64,000 nucleotides of DNA from Thermoanaerobacterium saccharolyticum (GCF_000747665.1 NZ_BBKT01000051.1:24417-88416); one strand, 5' to 3'; shown: positions 45,775 through 56,249, numbered from the stretch's first letter. Notes: generated from the sequence alone by a model not told the origin. Translations and numbers: made by a program.

Positions 45775-46839
45775 TTGAAAAACAGATTAAATGAAGCTAA
45801 AAAATTGTTAAGTGAAAAGGGATTAGATGGCTTTTTGATTTTTAAACCCGTAAATGTCACATATTTGACTGGATTTACAGGTGACGATAGCGTTGCTATT
45901 GTAGGTCTCAATGAGTCGTATTTTATCACAGACTCAAGGTATACTGAGCAAGCTTCCTATGAAGTTAAAGACTTTAAAATAGTAGAACACAAATCAGATA
46001 TTTTTGAAGCAATTAGAGATTGCATATCAAATATGGGTGCTGATAGACTTGGATTTGAAGGAAACTACATAACTTTTGAACAGTACAATAAATTGAAAGA
46101 TATTTTACAAATAGAGCTGAAACCTGAAAATGGCTTTGTGGAATCTTTAAGAGAGATAAAAGATGAAACAGAAATAGAAAATATCAAAAAGGCACAGTAT
46201 ATTACAGATGAAACCTTCAAATACTTTTTGAATTTTATAAAGCCTGGCATGAAAGAAAAAGATGTGGCTTTAGAGATGGAATATTACATGAAAAAGCTTG
46301 GTGCAGAAGAAAAATCTTTTGATTTTATAGTTGCATCTGGCAAAAGATCTTCAATGCCACATGGAAAAGCTTCCGATAAAATCATTGAATATGGCGATTT
46401 TGTAACATTCGATTATGGTTGCAAAGTAAATGGGTATTGTTCTGACATGACAAGAACTGTTGTCGTTGGAAAAGCAAATGACAAGCAGCGAGAAATATAC
46501 AATATAGTTTTAGAAGCACAGGTGAATGCAATCAGCAATTTAAAAGCGGGAATTATAGAAAAAGATGGTGACTATCTTGCAAGAAAGGTGATCATTGATA
46601 AAGGCTATGGTGATTATTTTGGTCATTCATTAGGTCATGGCGTAGGATTAGAGATACATGAAAATCCTTTTATGGGTCCCAAGAAGACAAATTTATTAAA
46701 AGCTGGAATGGTTGTTACAGTTGAACCAGGGATATATATTCCTAATTTCTCTGGCGTTAGAATAGAAGATATGGTATTATTAAAAGAGGATGGCGTTATA
46801 GATTTGACAAATTCGCCAAAGGAATTAATTGAAGTTTAA
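45775..46839 (+). CDS. M24-family aminopeptidase (Xaa-Pro/YqhT-type)
   Basis: 354 aa. N-terminal creatinase-like domain, then the pita-bread fold with dinuclear metal ligands: DYGCKVNGYCSDMTRT (two Asp), GHGVGLEIHE (His), VVTVEPGIYI (Glu) and VRIEDMVL (Glu). B. subtilis yqhT lies directly upstream of efp, exactly as here. Confidence 0.93.
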   Translation: MKNRLNEAKKLLSEKGLDGFLIFKPVNVTYLTGFTGDDSVAIVGLNESYFITDSRYTEQASYEVKDFKIVEHKSDIFEAIRDCISNMGADRLGFEGNYITFEQYNKLKDILQIELKPENGFVESLREIKDETEIENIKKAQYITDETFKYFLNFIKPGMKEKDVALEMEYYMKKLGAEEKSFDFIVASGKRSSMPHGKASDKIIEYGDFVTFDYGCKVNGYCSDMTRTVVVGKANDKQREIYNIVLEAQVNAISNLKAGIIEKDGDYLARKVIIDKGYGDYFGHSLGHGVGLEIHENPFMGPKKTNLLKAGMVVTVEPGIYIPNFSGVRIEDMVLLKEDGVIDLTNSPKELIEV

Positions 46840-46860
46840 CTAATGATGGAGGGATTTTAA

Positions 46861-47418
46861 TTGGTATCAGCAGGAGAATTCAGAAAAGGGATGACTATTG
46901 ACATTGATGGTCAAGTTTTTACGGTTGTAGATTTTCAACACGTAAAACCTGGGAAAGGAGCTGCTTTCGTCAGAACAAGGTTAAAAAACGTCATAACAGG
47001 TGCTGTTGTAGAGAGAACTTTTAACCCGACCGAAAAAGTTGACGAGGCAGTCATAGAAAGAAAAGATATGCAGTATCTTTACAATGATGGCAATCTATAC
47101 TACTTCATGGATACTGAGACATACGAGCAAATTCCTTTGAATTACGAAAAAGTCGAAGATGCCATGAAATTTTTAAAAGAGAATATGATAGCAACAATAA
47201 AATTCTATAAAGGTGAGGCCTTTTCAGTAGAACCTCCTACTTTTGTAGAATTAGAAGTTGTTGAAACGGAACCTGGATTTAAAGGTGATACCGCAACAGG
47301 TGGTTCAAAACCTGCTAAAGTTGAAACAGGAGCCATCATTCAAGTTCCGCTATTTGTAAATCAAGGTGATGTTATAAAGATCGATACGAGGACATCAGAG
47401 TATCTGGAAAGAGTATAG
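46861..47418 (+). CDS. efp: Elongation factor P
   Basis: Relieves ribosome stalling at polyproline stretches. 185 aa, three beta-barrel domains. The loop [10 protein letters not shown] carries Lys32, the site modified or acting at the peptidyl centre. TTG 46861 follows GGAGGGAT; the product begins [13 protein letters not shown] as usual. Confidence 0.97.
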   Translation: MVSAGEFRKGMTIDIDGQVFTVVDFQHVKPGKGAAFVRTRLKNVITGAVVERTFNPTEKVDEAVIERKDMQYLYNDGNLYYFMDTETYEQIPLNYEKVEDAMKFLKENMIATIKFYKGEAFSVEPPTFVELEVVETEPGFKGDTATGGSKPAKVETGAIIQVPLFVNQGDVIKIDTRTSEYLERV

Positions 47419-47463
47419 TTTTGCACCTTTTAAAAAATAATAGTAAAGGAGGAGGTATGTAAG

Positions 47464-47861
47464 ATGGAGTATTTGTATGAGCGCATATCGTATTTAAGAG
47501 GCTTAGTAGATGGGTTGGATATTGACGAAAAATCAAAAGAAGGCAAAGTTTTAATTGCCATCATTGATGCGCTGGAAGACTTTGCAGATGCCATTAATGA
47601 TCTTGAGGCCTCACAATCAGAGCTTGATGATTATGTAGGTGCCATTGATGAAGATTTGTCAGAAGTAGAAGATGAAATATACGATGACGAATCTGATGAT
47701 GAGTACGATTATGTTGAAGTTGAATGTCCCAACTGTCACATGCTTATGAGCGTGGAAGATGAGCTTTTAGACGATGAAGACGCGAAATTGTCTGCCCCCA
47801 TTGCAATGAGACAGTTAACGTAAAAGATGTAATAATATATGAAGATGATGACAAAGAATAG
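47464..47861 (+). pseudogene. CD1247-like zinc-ribbon protein, frameshifted
   Basis: Acidic helical N-terminus (YERISYLRGLVDGLDID..GKVLIAIIDALEDFADAINDLEASQSELDDYVGAIDEDLSEVE), typical of the CD1247 N-domain, then a zinc ribbon. CPNC is in frame; the second half CPHCNETVNVKDVI lies one frame over. The break is within 47780-47792 and needs one added base (for example GCG-GAA-ATT), the opposite sign to the other frameshifts and not in a homopolymer. Function unknown; it follows efp in related clostridia. Confidence 0.78.
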
Positions 47862-47883
47862 CTATTAAAATCAAATAGCGTAA

Positions 47884-47918
47884 AAATGCTCACTAAATTA
47901 TTTAGTGGGCATTTTTTT
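47884..47918 (+). terminator. Intrinsic terminator before the spoIIIA operon
   Basis: AAATGC-t-CACTAAA and TTTAGTG-g-GCATTT arms with a TTA loop, then seven T's. Confidence 0.9.
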
Positions 47919-47920
47919 AT

Positions 47921-47949
47921 TCATAAATATTTATACTCCTAAATATAAT
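47921..47949 (+). promoter_or_regulatory. Possible SigE-type promoter of spoIIIA
   Basis: TCATAAAT (47921-47928) and a TATAAT-like box near 47943-47948 are spaced about 14 bp, roughly like SigE promoters. Transcription of spoIIIA by SigE is established in Bacillus; the boxes here are a weak match. Confidence 0.35.
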
Positions 47950-47972
47950 TTTTGTAGAGAGGAGGACATGTA

Positions 47973-48977
47973 ATGATAAACAAAAGCAAAAATTACGATG
48001 AGCTATTGTATTCTTTACCATTAAATATAAGAAACATAATCATAAAGTTAGATGAGTATTTAAAGGAAGGATTGGAGGAAATAAGGCTTAGAATCGATAA
48101 ACCATTGATGGTTTACGTGAATAATCAAGAAAGGTTTTTATCTGCTGATGGAAATATAGTTAATTCTCCAAATTTGGCGTATATAGTCACAAATGAAGAT
48201 TGTGAAAAAGCATTGCAGCTTATTTCTAAATCATCCATATATGCTTTTGAGAATGAGCTTAGAAATGGATATATTACGATAAAAGGTGGATATAGAATAG
48301 GAATATGTGGTAAATGTGTCATCGATGGTGAATCTGTAAAAACAATTGTAAACATATCTGGCTTTAATTACAGAATAATGCGGCAATGTATCGGTTCGTC
48401 AGATGAAATAATGAGGTACATTGTAAAGTATCCAGACGTAGTGAATAACACGTTGATAATTTCACCTCCACAATGTGGCAAAACAACGCTTATAAGAGAT
48501 ATAGCTCGCAATATTAGCAATGGAATGCCTGAATTGAATTTTCAAGGAGAGAAGGTATCAATTGTAGATGAAAGATCAGAAATAGCTGCATGTTTTAAAG
48601 GCATTCCGCAAAACGATGTTGGATACCGGACGGATGTACTGGATTTATGTCCAAAACATATTGGCATTTTAATGATGATAAGATCTATGTCACCAAAAGT
48701 CATAATAACTGACGAAATAGGTAAAGTTGAGGATATATCATCTATTCACGAAGCACTTAATGCAGGAGTAAGCATAATTACGACAGTTCATGGAAACGGC
48801 ATAGAAGATGTGGCGAGGAAAAAGTACATTGATGAAATGTTAAATAATAGAGAGTTTGATAGGTATGTTATTTTAAGCCGCAAATTAGGAGCAGGTACTA
48901 TAGAAGCCATTCTTGACAGAGATTTTAATGCGATTTTTAAAGGCCCTTATAGAAAGGAATGTAAGACAATATGCTGA
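47973..48977 (+). CDS. spoIIIAA: Stage III sporulation protein AA
   Basis: Secretion-ATPase-like protein of the SpoIIIA-SpoIIQ channel between mother cell and forespore. 334 aa with Walker A SPPQCGKTTLIRD near residue 167, Walker B VIITDEIGKVED, and VSIITTVHG. RBS GAGGAGG. Overlaps spoIIIAB by 7 bp. Confidence 0.95.
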   Translation: MINKSKNYDELLYSLPLNIRNIIIKLDEYLKEGLEEIRLRIDKPLMVYVNNQERFLSADGNIVNSPNLAYIVTNEDCEKALQLISKSSIYAFENELRNGYITIKGGYRIGICGKCVIDGESVKTIVNISGFNYRIMRQCIGSSDEIMRYIVKYPDVVNNTLIISPPQCGKTTLIRDIARNISNGMPELNFQGEKVSIVDERSEIAACFKGIPQNDVGYRTDVLDLCPKHIGILMMIRSMSPKVIITDEIGKVEDISSIHEALNAGVSIITTVHGNGIEDVARKKYIDEMLNNREFDRYVILSRKLGAGTIEAILDRDFNAIFKGPYRKECKTIC

Positions 48978-49486
48978 AAATCGTTGGAATGGTTCTGGTT
49001 CTAATTTCATCTGCCATGATAGGTTATATGAAAGCACTTAAATATACATTAAGACGGCAAACATTAAGATCTTTTTTATCCAGCCTAAACTTGCTTATAA
49101 CTGAAATAACCTACAGCCAAATAACATTGTCTGAAGCATTTGCCAAGTTATCTGAGACATCAGAATCAGGCGTCGGAAGATTTTTTTTATTGGTATCTCA
49201 AATTTTAAATTCAAATGAAGGGTATACGGCTGGTGAAGCATGGGAAATTGCACTTGATAAAGTTGAAAACATAAATTTAAGCCAAGATGACATAAAAATA
49301 CTAAAATCGTTCGGAAAAGGCCTCGGAAATTCAGACATATATAATCAAGAAAAGAATTTCAAATTAGCTTCCGAGTTATTAAAAAAACAGCTTACTGATG
49401 CTGAGGAGTCAAGCAGAAAAAATGAAAGATTGTATAAAAGCCTTGGCATATTGATAGGAATTGCTGTAGTTATCATATTTCTATAG
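48971..49486 (+). CDS. spoIIIAB: Stage III sporulation protein AB
   Basis: 171 aa, GspF-like: N-terminal TM helix, SLNLLITEITYSQITLSEAF, a helical bundle, and a C-terminal TM helix. An uninterrupted run of eight T's near 49191 remains in frame here, unlike the broken runs elsewhere. Confidence 0.92.
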   Translation: MLKIVGMVLVLISSAMIGYMKALKYTLRRQTLRSFLSSLNLLITEITYSQITLSEAFAKLSETSESGVGRFFLLVSQILNSNEGYTAGEAWEIALDKVENINLSQDDIKILKSFGKGLGNSDIYNQEKNFKLASELLKKQLTDAEESSRKNERLYKSLGILIGIAVVIIFL

Positions 49487-49500
49487 AGGAGGTAGTGATT

Positions 49501-49698
49501 TTGAGCATAGATATAATTTTTAAAATTGCTGCAATCGGAATCTTAGTTACTGTTCTTAATCAGATTCTTATAAGGTCTGGGAGAGAAGAACAAGCCATGA
49601 TGGTTACATTGGCAGGAGTAGTAGTGGTATTGATGATGGTAATTACAATGATAAACAATCTATTTACTGCTGTAAAAACGATATTCCAGTTGTATTGA
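49501..49698 (+). CDS. spoIIIAC: Stage III sporulation protein AC
   Basis: 65 aa, two TM helices (IIFKIAAIGILVTVLNQIL and AMMVTLAGVVVVLMMVITMI). TTG 49501 follows GAGGAGGTAG; GTG 49495 overlaps that RBS. Confidence 0.93.
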   Translation: MSIDIIFKIAAIGILVTVLNQILIRSGREEQAMMVTLAGVVVVLMMVITMINNLFTAVKTIFQLY

Positions 49699-49727
49699 AT
49701 ATATTAACAAACGAAAGGAAATCTTTT

Positions 49728-50114
49728 ATGGAAATCATTCAGATTGTAGCGATTGGTATCATATGTGTAATAATTCTTTCACTGTTTAGAGAGAATTTTG
49801 AAGATGTCGCTATCATAATAAGTTTATCTGCCAGCATACTCATATTTTTTATCATTATTCCCAAAATCAGCAATATAATAACCGTTTTAAACACAATTGC
49901 GGATAAAAGCGGCATAAACAGCATCTATGTGAAAACAATTCTTAAAATAATAGGAGTTGCATATATTGCAGAATTAGGAGTGCAGATTTCTAACGATGCA
50001 GATGAAAAAAATATAGCTACAAAGATCGAATTGGCAGGGAAAATAATAATCATTTTTTTATCCCTCCCAATTATTATAGCATTGGTGGACACTATTGTCT
50101 CCATACTGCCGTGA
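49728..50114 (+). CDS. spoIIIAD: Stage III sporulation protein AD
   Basis: 128 aa, four hydrophobic segments, related to the AC protein at its N-terminus (EIIQIVAIGIICVIILSLFRE) and with GVAYIAELGVQISNDADEKNIATKIELAGK, the family signature. ATG 49728 after AAAGGAAA. Confidence 0.93.
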   Translation: MEIIQIVAIGIICVIILSLFRENFEDVAIIISLSASILIFFIIIPKISNIITVLNTIADKSGINSIYVKTILKIIGVAYIAELGVQISNDADEKNIATKIELAGKIIIIFLSLPIIIALVDTIVSILP

Positions 50115-50124
50115 GGTGATAAAC

Positions 50125-51288
50125 GTGAGAAAAACTTTATGTTTAATTTTTATATTGACGATAGTATCGATGTTTCCAATGAAGATTTACGCTGACACAA
50201 AAGACGATTTGTACAGCCAAATAAGCAGTGCAGATACAAGTCAAATTGACTCATTGATCAATGGAATAAATGAGAAGAATGGCAATGTGTTTCAGATAAC
50301 AGACGTTAAAACATATTTGTATAATCTTTTAAATGGAAAGGAGACTTTTAGTGTTAAAAACATTGTTAATGGTATATTAAATATTTTTTTCAATGAAGTA
50401 AAAGCATCTGTTGAAATCTTGATACAGCTTATACTATTAGCAATTATCGGTGCTGTACTAACTAATTTAGAAAACTCTTTTGAAAATGGAGGCATAAGCC
50501 AAGTAGCCCATATGGCTGTCTACATTGTCTTAGTTATAGTTGCGATTAAAAGTTTTATGAGCGTCTTAAATATCGGCAAAGATGCGATAGATAGCATGGT
50601 TAATTTTATGCAAGCAATACTGCCAGTTTTAATTACCATGTTGGCTTCAGTTGGAGCTTTTGTATCTGCTTCCTTTTTTCAACCTGCATTGGTGATGATT
50701 GTTGAATTCACAGCCAAGGAAATAAGGGATTTTATTCTTCCTGCAATTTTATTTATGACAGCCATTAGGATAATAAGCCGAATTTCCGATAAATTTACTT
50801 TAAATAAGCTTGCCGATTTATTTAAGACAATTTGTACAGCGTCAATTTCAATATTATTAAGTATTTTTATAGGTGTTTTAACGATTCAAGGCATTACATC
50901 ATCTTTAGCGGATGGAGTAATTTCGCGAACAACTAAATACGCAGTAGGAGCATTTCTGCCGGTTGTCGGCAGTATATTATCTGACAGCATAGATACAATT
51001 ATGAGTGCATCGCTTCTAATAAAAGGTGCAATAAGCACTTTTGGATTGATAGCCATAGTTTTGATGGCTATAGTACCCATTATAAAGATATTTTCAGTAA
51101 TGATTATATACAAACTTTCTGCTGCAGTTGTGGAGCCCATTGCCGACAAAAAAATAGTCGATTTTTTGTCTGATATTTCAACATCTGTGGCGTATGTATT
51201 CGCTGCATTAGTATCTGTAACCGTAATGATGTTTTTAGCCATAACAGCCGTAATTAACGCATCAAGTATCAGCGTCATGATGCGATAG
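50125..51288 (+). CDS. spoIIIAE: Stage III sporulation protein AE
   Basis: 387 aa with a signal peptide (RKTLCLIFILTIVSMFPMKIYA) and about seven TM helices after residue 90. GTG 50125 follows GAGGTGAT. Polytopic core of the SpoIIIA complex. Confidence 0.93.
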   Translation: MRKTLCLIFILTIVSMFPMKIYADTKDDLYSQISSADTSQIDSLINGINEKNGNVFQITDVKTYLYNLLNGKETFSVKNIVNGILNIFFNEVKASVEILIQLILLAIIGAVLTNLENSFENGGISQVAHMAVYIVLVIVAIKSFMSVLNIGKDAIDSMVNFMQAILPVLITMLASVGAFVSASFFQPALVMIVEFTAKEIRDFILPAILFMTAIRIISRISDKFTLNKLADLFKTICTASISILLSIFIGVLTIQGITSSLADGVISRTTKYAVGAFLPVVGSILSDSIDTIMSASLLIKGAISTFGLIAIVLMAIVPIIKIFSVMIIYKLSAAVVEPIADKKIVDFLSDISTSVAYVFAALVSVTVMMFLAITAVINASSISVMMR

Positions 51289-51300
51289 GCTACAAAGGGG

Positions 51301-51885
51301 ATGAATTTCTTGGATGAAGTAAAAAGTTGGATAATTCAAATAGCATATATTTCAATATTAGCTATAATATTTGAACTTTTGATACCATCATCAAGCATGA
51401 AAAAATACGTAAAGGTAGTAATAGGTCTAACAATCATGATTGCAATAATAAATCCAGTATTAGGATTTATTAAAAGCGGCATCAATATAAATAATGCTTT
51501 GGAAAAAGAGTATAACTATAACAATGTAGACATAAGTGGAATGACCAAACAAGCGGAGATGGAAAGAAATAAGCTTATAGTCGATGAGTATAAAAAAAGG
51601 CTAAATGATCAGATAAAAGAGAGAATATTATCTATGGTAAATGCCTCAGATGTAGAGGTGGAATCATCAATAGTTGACGATTTAAATGATAAGAGCTTTG
51701 GATTAGTAAAAGAAATCAAGATAACAATCTTTAATGACAAGAATGAATCATCGAACAACAGTGGAAATATTTCAATTGAGGTGAGCAAAGCAAATGAAAA
51801 AACGAGCGAAATTGATAACATCAAAAACGATTTAAGTAAATTCTATAATGTGCCATTAAAGAATATAACTATAGAGGAAAGATAA
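51301..51885 (+). CDS. spoIIIAF: Stage III sporulation protein AF
   Basis: 194 aa. Two TM helices near the start (IQIAYISILAIIFELLIPSSSMKKYVKVVIGLTIMIAIINPVL), then a soluble domain of the ring-building motif type. Starts 12 bp after spoIIIAE. Confidence 0.9.
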   Translation: MNFLDEVKSWIIQIAYISILAIIFELLIPSSSMKKYVKVVIGLTIMIAIINPVLGFIKSGININNALEKEYNYNNVDISGMTKQAEMERNKLIVDEYKKRLNDQIKERILSMVNASDVEVESSIVDDLNDKSFGLVKEIKITIFNDKNESSNNSGNISIEVSKANEKTSEIDNIKNDLSKFYNVPLKNITIEER

Positions 51886-51905
51886 AATGAAAGGGGGATA
51901 AAATT

Positions 51906-52481
51906 GTGGATTTTAATAAACTAAAGCAAAAAATTTTAAAAGCTGATAATAAGACTATACAAGATTTGACTGTAATTTTCATTATTGGTTTGATTATATT
52001 GATTGGGGCCAGCGTCTTTTTTAAGCCTAAACCAACAAATAAAAGTTCAGATAAACAAATGGTTGAAACGCAAGTCACAAATGAAGATTATGCAAGTAAA
52101 TTGGAATCTGAATTAAAAGAAATACTATCCAAAATCCACGGAGCTGGCAATGTAGATGTGCTTGTCACTTTAGATTCTGATGAAGAAGTAGTAGCAGCTA
52201 TGGATACAGTACAATCAGAAACCACTACCAACGAAAAGGACAGCAATGGAGGCACGAGAACAACCATTCAAAGTGAGACGGATAATAAAATCGTTACTTC
52301 ACAAAACACCAGTGGAGAAAATCAACCAATGATATTAAAAAAAGTGATGCCTGAGGTAAGGGGTGTTGTCGTCGTTGCTGATGGTGCAAAAGATCCAAAT
52401 GTTCAATATGAACTTATGACGGCTGTAGAGACGGCATTAGGCATTCCCGCATATAAAGTTAAAGTCGTATCTTCAAAATAA
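51906..52481 (+). CDS. spoIIIAG: Stage III sporulation protein AG
   Basis: 191 aa. One TM helix (TVIFIIGLIILIGASVFF), then the ring-forming RBM domain (LESELKEILSKIHGAGNVDVLVTLDS.., VRGVVVVADGAKDPNVQYELMTAVETALGI). GTG start after AAGGGGGAT. Forms the large channel ring in the mother-cell membrane. Confidence 0.93.
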   Translation: MDFNKLKQKILKADNKTIQDLTVIFIIGLIILIGASVFFKPKPTNKSSDKQMVETQVTNEDYASKLESELKEILSKIHGAGNVDVLVTLDSDEEVVAAMDTVQSETTTNEKDSNGGTRTTIQSETDNKIVTSQNTSGENQPMILKKVMPEVRGVVVVADGAKDPNVQYELMTAVETALGIPAYKVKVVSSK

Positions 52482-52499
52482 AATTTAGGAGGGTCTATT

Positions 52500-53057
52500 A
52501 TGATGTATTTAAAGAAAAAATCTATAGCAATAGCATCATTGGTCTTGCTTATAGCGATAGCTTTTGTAATCAATTATAATTATCAAAATGGAATTAATAA
52601 AAATGCTTCAAGCAAAAACAGTTTAAATTCACAATTGATAGACAATAGCAAAGTTTCCACTTCCTCATCTGCCGATGAACAGACTGAAGCGACAACAACA
52701 TTATCCAGTGGTTTATTTGCTTCATATAGACAGGACAGAGATATTAACAGAAGCCGTAGTTTAGAGGCATTGCAAGAAATAGTAAATAACAAGAATACAA
52801 GCCAGGAAACTCGGGATGAAGCTCAAAAACAGATTATCAAGTTGACAGAGACGAATCAAAAGGAATTGATATTAGAGAATTTGATTAAAGCAAAAGGATT
52901 TCAAGATGCCATAGTTTTGATTGACAATAATACTGCAAATGTCATAGTACAAGCTGATAAATTATCGGCACAGGAAGTTGCAAAAATACAAGATGTTGTA
53001 TCTCAGCAAACAGGTTTTCCTCTCGATAACATAAAAATAATGAATAGAATGAATTAG
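52500..53057 (+). CDS. spoIIIAH: Stage III sporulation protein AH
   Basis: 185 aa. N-terminal TM helix (SIAIASLVLLIAIAFVINY), Ser/Thr-rich linker, then the YscJ/FliF-like ring domain (FASYRQDRDINRSRSLEALQEIVNNKNTSQETRDEAQKQIIKLTE). Interacts with forespore SpoIIQ. Last of the eight spoIIIA genes. Confidence 0.94.
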   Translation: MMYLKKKSIAIASLVLLIAIAFVINYNYQNGINKNASSKNSLNSQLIDNSKVSTSSSADEQTEATTTLSSGLFASYRQDRDINRSRSLEALQEIVNNKNTSQETRDEAQKQIIKLTETNQKELILENLIKAKGFQDAIVLIDNNTANVIVQADKLSAQEVAKIQDVVSQQTGFPLDNIKIMNRMN

Positions 53058-53115
53058 TCATAATTGTAAAATATTTGATTGTCTGATATAATATCTATTG
53101 AAAGGAAGTGTTATT

Positions 53116-53511
53116 ATGGAGGAAAATATAAGCCAAGAACTTGAATTTGGAACGATTAAAATATCAGATGATGTTGTTGCTGTTATAGCGGGATTAGCTG
53201 CTACAGAAGTTCCTGGTGTCGCGGGAATGAGTGGTGGAGTTGTCAATGGAATAACCGAAATGTTAGGCCGGAAGAATTTATCAAAAGGTGTGAAGGTACA
53301 AGTTGGTGAAAAAGAAGCGGCCATTGATTTGTACATCGTAGTTGATTATGGTGTCAGAATACCTGAAATAGCTTGGAATGTACAAGAAAATGTTAAGAAG
53401 GCAATAGAAACAATGACAGGACTTAAAGTTGTAGAAGTCAACATACATATTCAAGGAGTAAACATGGAAAAAGAACAAAAATCCAAAGAACCTCCAAAAG
53501 AAAATAAATGA
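53116..53511 (+). CDS. Asp23/Gls24-family envelope stress protein
   Basis: 131 aa, DUF322/Asp23 fold: GTIKISDDVVAVIAGLAATEVPGVAGMSGG, then VQVGEKEAAIDLYIVVDYGVRIPEIAWNVQENVKKAIE. ATG 53116 follows GGAAGTG. This is the YqhY position upstream of nusB in Bacillus, where loss affects fatty-acid synthesis (acc) genes. Confidence 0.92.
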   Translation: MEENISQELEFGTIKISDDVVAVIAGLAATEVPGVAGMSGGVVNGITEMLGRKNLSKGVKVQVGEKEAAIDLYIVVDYGVRIPEIAWNVQENVKKAIETMTGLKVVEVNIHIQGVNMEKEQKSKEPPKENK

Positions 53512-53516
53512 TATTT

Positions 53517-53545
53517 AAACCCTCTTAATGCAGAGGGTTAATTTT
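53517..53545 (+). terminator. Terminator after the asp23-like gene
   Basis: AACCCTC/GAGGGTT stem followed by AATTTTAA; a short T run. Confidence 0.75.
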
Positions 53546-53593
53546 AATGGATAAAATGTAATTAGCAAATTACGATTAGAGGAGTTGAAAAAT

Positions 53594-54013
53594 GTGAACA
53601 GAACGCAAGCTCGAGAGTGGTTGGTAAAACTATTATATCAATACGATATATCAAAGCTGGAGCCTCAAAAAATTTTCGATAAATTCCTTGAGGACAATGA
53701 TCCAGGAGATGAGAAAGACTATATAGAAAATACGCTTTTTGGAGTAATTAAAAATCTTGATAATATTGATGAAAAAATTAAAAAGTATCTTAAGAATTGG
53801 GATATTAATAGAATAGCGAAGATTGATTTAGCAATAATGCGCTGCAGTTTTTACGAAATACTATATTCTGCTGACATACCAAGCAGTGTTTCTATTAATG
53901 AAGCGGTGGAAATTGCCAAAAAGTACAGCACCGAGAAATCGCCGGCTTTTATAAACGGAATTTTGGGGAATTTGGTAAGGGATATTATTGGCGGTGATGC
54001 AAATGGTGATTGA
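53594..54013 (+). CDS. nusB: Transcription antitermination protein NusB
   Basis: 139-aa all-helical protein that binds boxA RNA with NusE to keep rRNA transcription processive. [18 protein letters not shown] at the start and [43 protein letters not shown] at the end. GTG 53594 is chosen because the AGAGGAG RBS ends just upstream of TTG 53585. Overlaps folD. Confidence 0.94.
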   Translation: MNRTQAREWLVKLLYQYDISKLEPQKIFDKFLEDNDPGDEKDYIENTLFGVIKNLDNIDEKIKKYLKNWDINRIAKIDLAIMRCSFYEILYSADIPSSVSINEAVEIAKKYSTEKSPAFINGILGNLVRDIIGGDANGD

Positions 54014-54851
54014 TGGTAGAAATATTGCAAAATCAATAAGAGAAAAAGTAAAATCCGAAATACTTGAAAAAAATTACCATCCAAAACTTGCGATTCTCGT
54101 TGCTGGAAATGATGAAGCTTCGTTGATATATGCAAATACTAAACTTAAAGCTTGTGCGAATGTGGGCATTGATGCTTATACATATTTCTTTAACGATGAT
54201 GAGGAAGATAAATTTTTAGAAAAATTAAATGAGCTAAATACAGACGATAGCATTCATGGTATAATGATAGAAATGCCTCTTCCAAAGTCATATAATGCAC
54301 AAAGAATTTACGATCTTATCAATCCTATAAAAGATGTAGATTGTATATCGACATACAATATGGGACGCTTATTTTCGGGTAATCCTCTCTACTTGCCATG
54401 TACACCTTATGCAATATTGACGATTTTAAAAAGTTTAGATGTTGATTACACTGGAAAACATGCTGTTGTCGTTGGAAGAAGCAATATATTGGGAAAACCG
54501 GTTGCTAAATTGATGCTGGATCTTGATATGACGGTTACTCAATGCCATTCGAAAACATTGAATTTAGAGGAGTATACCAAAACAGCGGATGTGTTAGTAT
54601 TAGCAGTAGGTAGGAGAAATCTTGTAGATGGTCAAATGGTAAAAAAAGGCACTATACTGATTGATGCTGGAATAAATGAATACAATGGAGAAATATACGG
54701 TGACTGTGATTTTCAAAGTGTAGAGGGTTTATGCAGCTATATAACACCAGTTCCTGGTGGAGTTGGTCCTGTAACGACGTCTATAGTCTTATCAAATACA
54801 TTGGAGGCATATAAAAATGCTATTAAAAACTCTCACGGTCAAACAAGTTAA
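54003..54851 (+). CDS. folD: Methylenetetrahydrofolate dehydrogenase/cyclohydrolase
   Basis: Bifunctional one-carbon enzyme of 282 aa. Catalytic Lys in [36 protein letters not shown]ossmann motif, and [17 protein letters not shown] 54003 is 6 bp after GGCGGTG; ATG 53997 abuts it. The 3' end overlaps xseA by 35 bp. Confidence 0.95.
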   Translation: MVIDGRNIAKSIREKVKSEILEKNYHPKLAILVAGNDEASLIYANTKLKACANVGIDAYTYFFNDDEEDKFLEKLNELNTDDSIHGIMIEMPLPKSYNAQRIYDLINPIKDVDCISTYNMGRLFSGNPLYLPCTPYAILTILKSLDVDYTGKHAVVVGRSNILGKPVAKLMLDLDMTVTQCHSKTLNLEEYTKTADVLVLAVGRRNLVDGQMVKKGTILIDAGINEYNGEIYGDCDFQSVEGLCSYITPVPGGVGPVTTSIVLSNTLEAYKNAIKNSHGQTS

Positions 54852-56041
54852 TGATTATTTAAAAAACATAGTTACAGGTGACATAATATTAAAACATGTA
54901 ATGGTAAAAGGCGAAATATCAAATTTGTATTTTAGAGGACAAGCACTGTATTTTACATTAGTTGATGAGTATTCCTCTTTAAAATGCGTTGTCTTTGAAG
55001 ATTATATCGATAACATAAATGTAGAAGTAAAAAATGGCATGTCTGTAATTGTAACCGGTAGAGTTTACGTTTATGAGAAAAGCAGTTCGTTTCAATTGCA
55101 TGTTTTTAACATTGAGGTTGAAGGATTAGGTTCTCTTTTTTTATCTTTTGAGAGATTAAAGCAAAAGCTTAAAAGTGAAGGTTTATTTGATTTAGATAAG
55201 AAAAAGAATCTACCTAAAAACCCAAAAAAAGTTGCGGTGATTACATCACCTTCAGGTGCGGCTGTTCACGATATTATAAATATTTTAAGAAGGAGAAAGC
55301 CGTCGATAGATATAATGGTGGTCCCCATATTAGTTCAGGGGACTAAAGCTTCCTCAGAAATTGTGGAAGCTATTATAAAGGTCAATAAAAGAAGTGATGT
55401 TGATTTGATTATTTTAGGTAGAGGCGGCGGATCATTTGAAGATCTTTATCCTTTTAATGAGGAGATAGTAGCAAGAGCCATTTATAATTCCAGAATACCT
55501 GTAATATCTGCTGTAGGACATGAGACTGATTTTACGATAGCTGACTTTGTTGCAGATTTAAGAGCGCCAACGCCATCTGCAGCAGCAGAATTGGCAGTAA
55601 CTGATGTTAATTTTTACAACGAAAAAAATTAAAAACTATAAAAGAAGTTTATATCGTTATATGTTGTCAATAATTGATAAAAAGAGATATCGCCTCGATT
55701 ATCTGAAGAAACTTGTAATAGGCAAAAACCCAATTATCAAAAATCGGCAGATGAAAGAACGCTTAAATACTTTAAATAGAATTATGGAGGATAGTATCTA
55801 CAAAATATTAAAAGACAAAAAGAACAAGTATATAAGCCTTGTAGAGAAGCTAAATGCTTTGAGTCCGCTAAATATCTTAAAGCGAGGATACACAATGACG
55901 ATGGATAAAGACAAAATCAATTTAGTTACAAAGGCTAATGATATTTCATCAGATGATAAAATATACCTTTTGTTTGAAGATGGCGAAGCACTTTGTACTG
56001 TCAATGAGGTGATGAGATATGAGCGAAAATATGGACTTTGA
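54817..56041 (+). pseudogene. xseA: Exodeoxyribonuclease VII large subunit, frameshifted
   Basis: ssDNA-degrading nuclease subunit of about 407 aa. OB-fold start ([30 protein letters not shown]), catalytic region AVITSPSGAAVHDIINILRRR, DLIILGRGGGSFEDL and ISAVGHETDFTIADFVADLRAPTPSAAAE. Frame breaks at seven A's (55622-55628); six would give YNEKIKNYKRSLYRY. Continues to a coiled-coil C-terminus with LNILKRGYTMTM. Confidence 0.94.
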
Positions 56042-56249
56042 AAAAAGTATGGACAAGTTAGATGATATTGTAAAAAAATTAGAAGATGGCAATCTGTCTT
56101 TAGAAGAATCTTTTAAACTATTCAAAGAAGGCCTTGAATTATCCCAAAAATTGAATAAAGCGCTAAACGATATTGAAGGTAAAATAACAATGCTCATTGA
56201 CGAAAATGAAGAAATACCATTTAATTTTGAGGAGGACAAAGATGTTTGA
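56019..56249 (+). CDS. xseB: Exodeoxyribonuclease VII small subunit
   Basis: 76 aa, [35 protein letters not shown], the XseB signature. Overlaps xseA by 23 bp and ispA by 8 bp, so the three are translationally coupled. Confidence 0.95.
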   Translation: MSENMDFEKSMDKLDDIVKKLEDGNLSLEESFKLFKEGLELSQKLNKALNDIEGKITMLIDENEEIPFNFEEDKDV

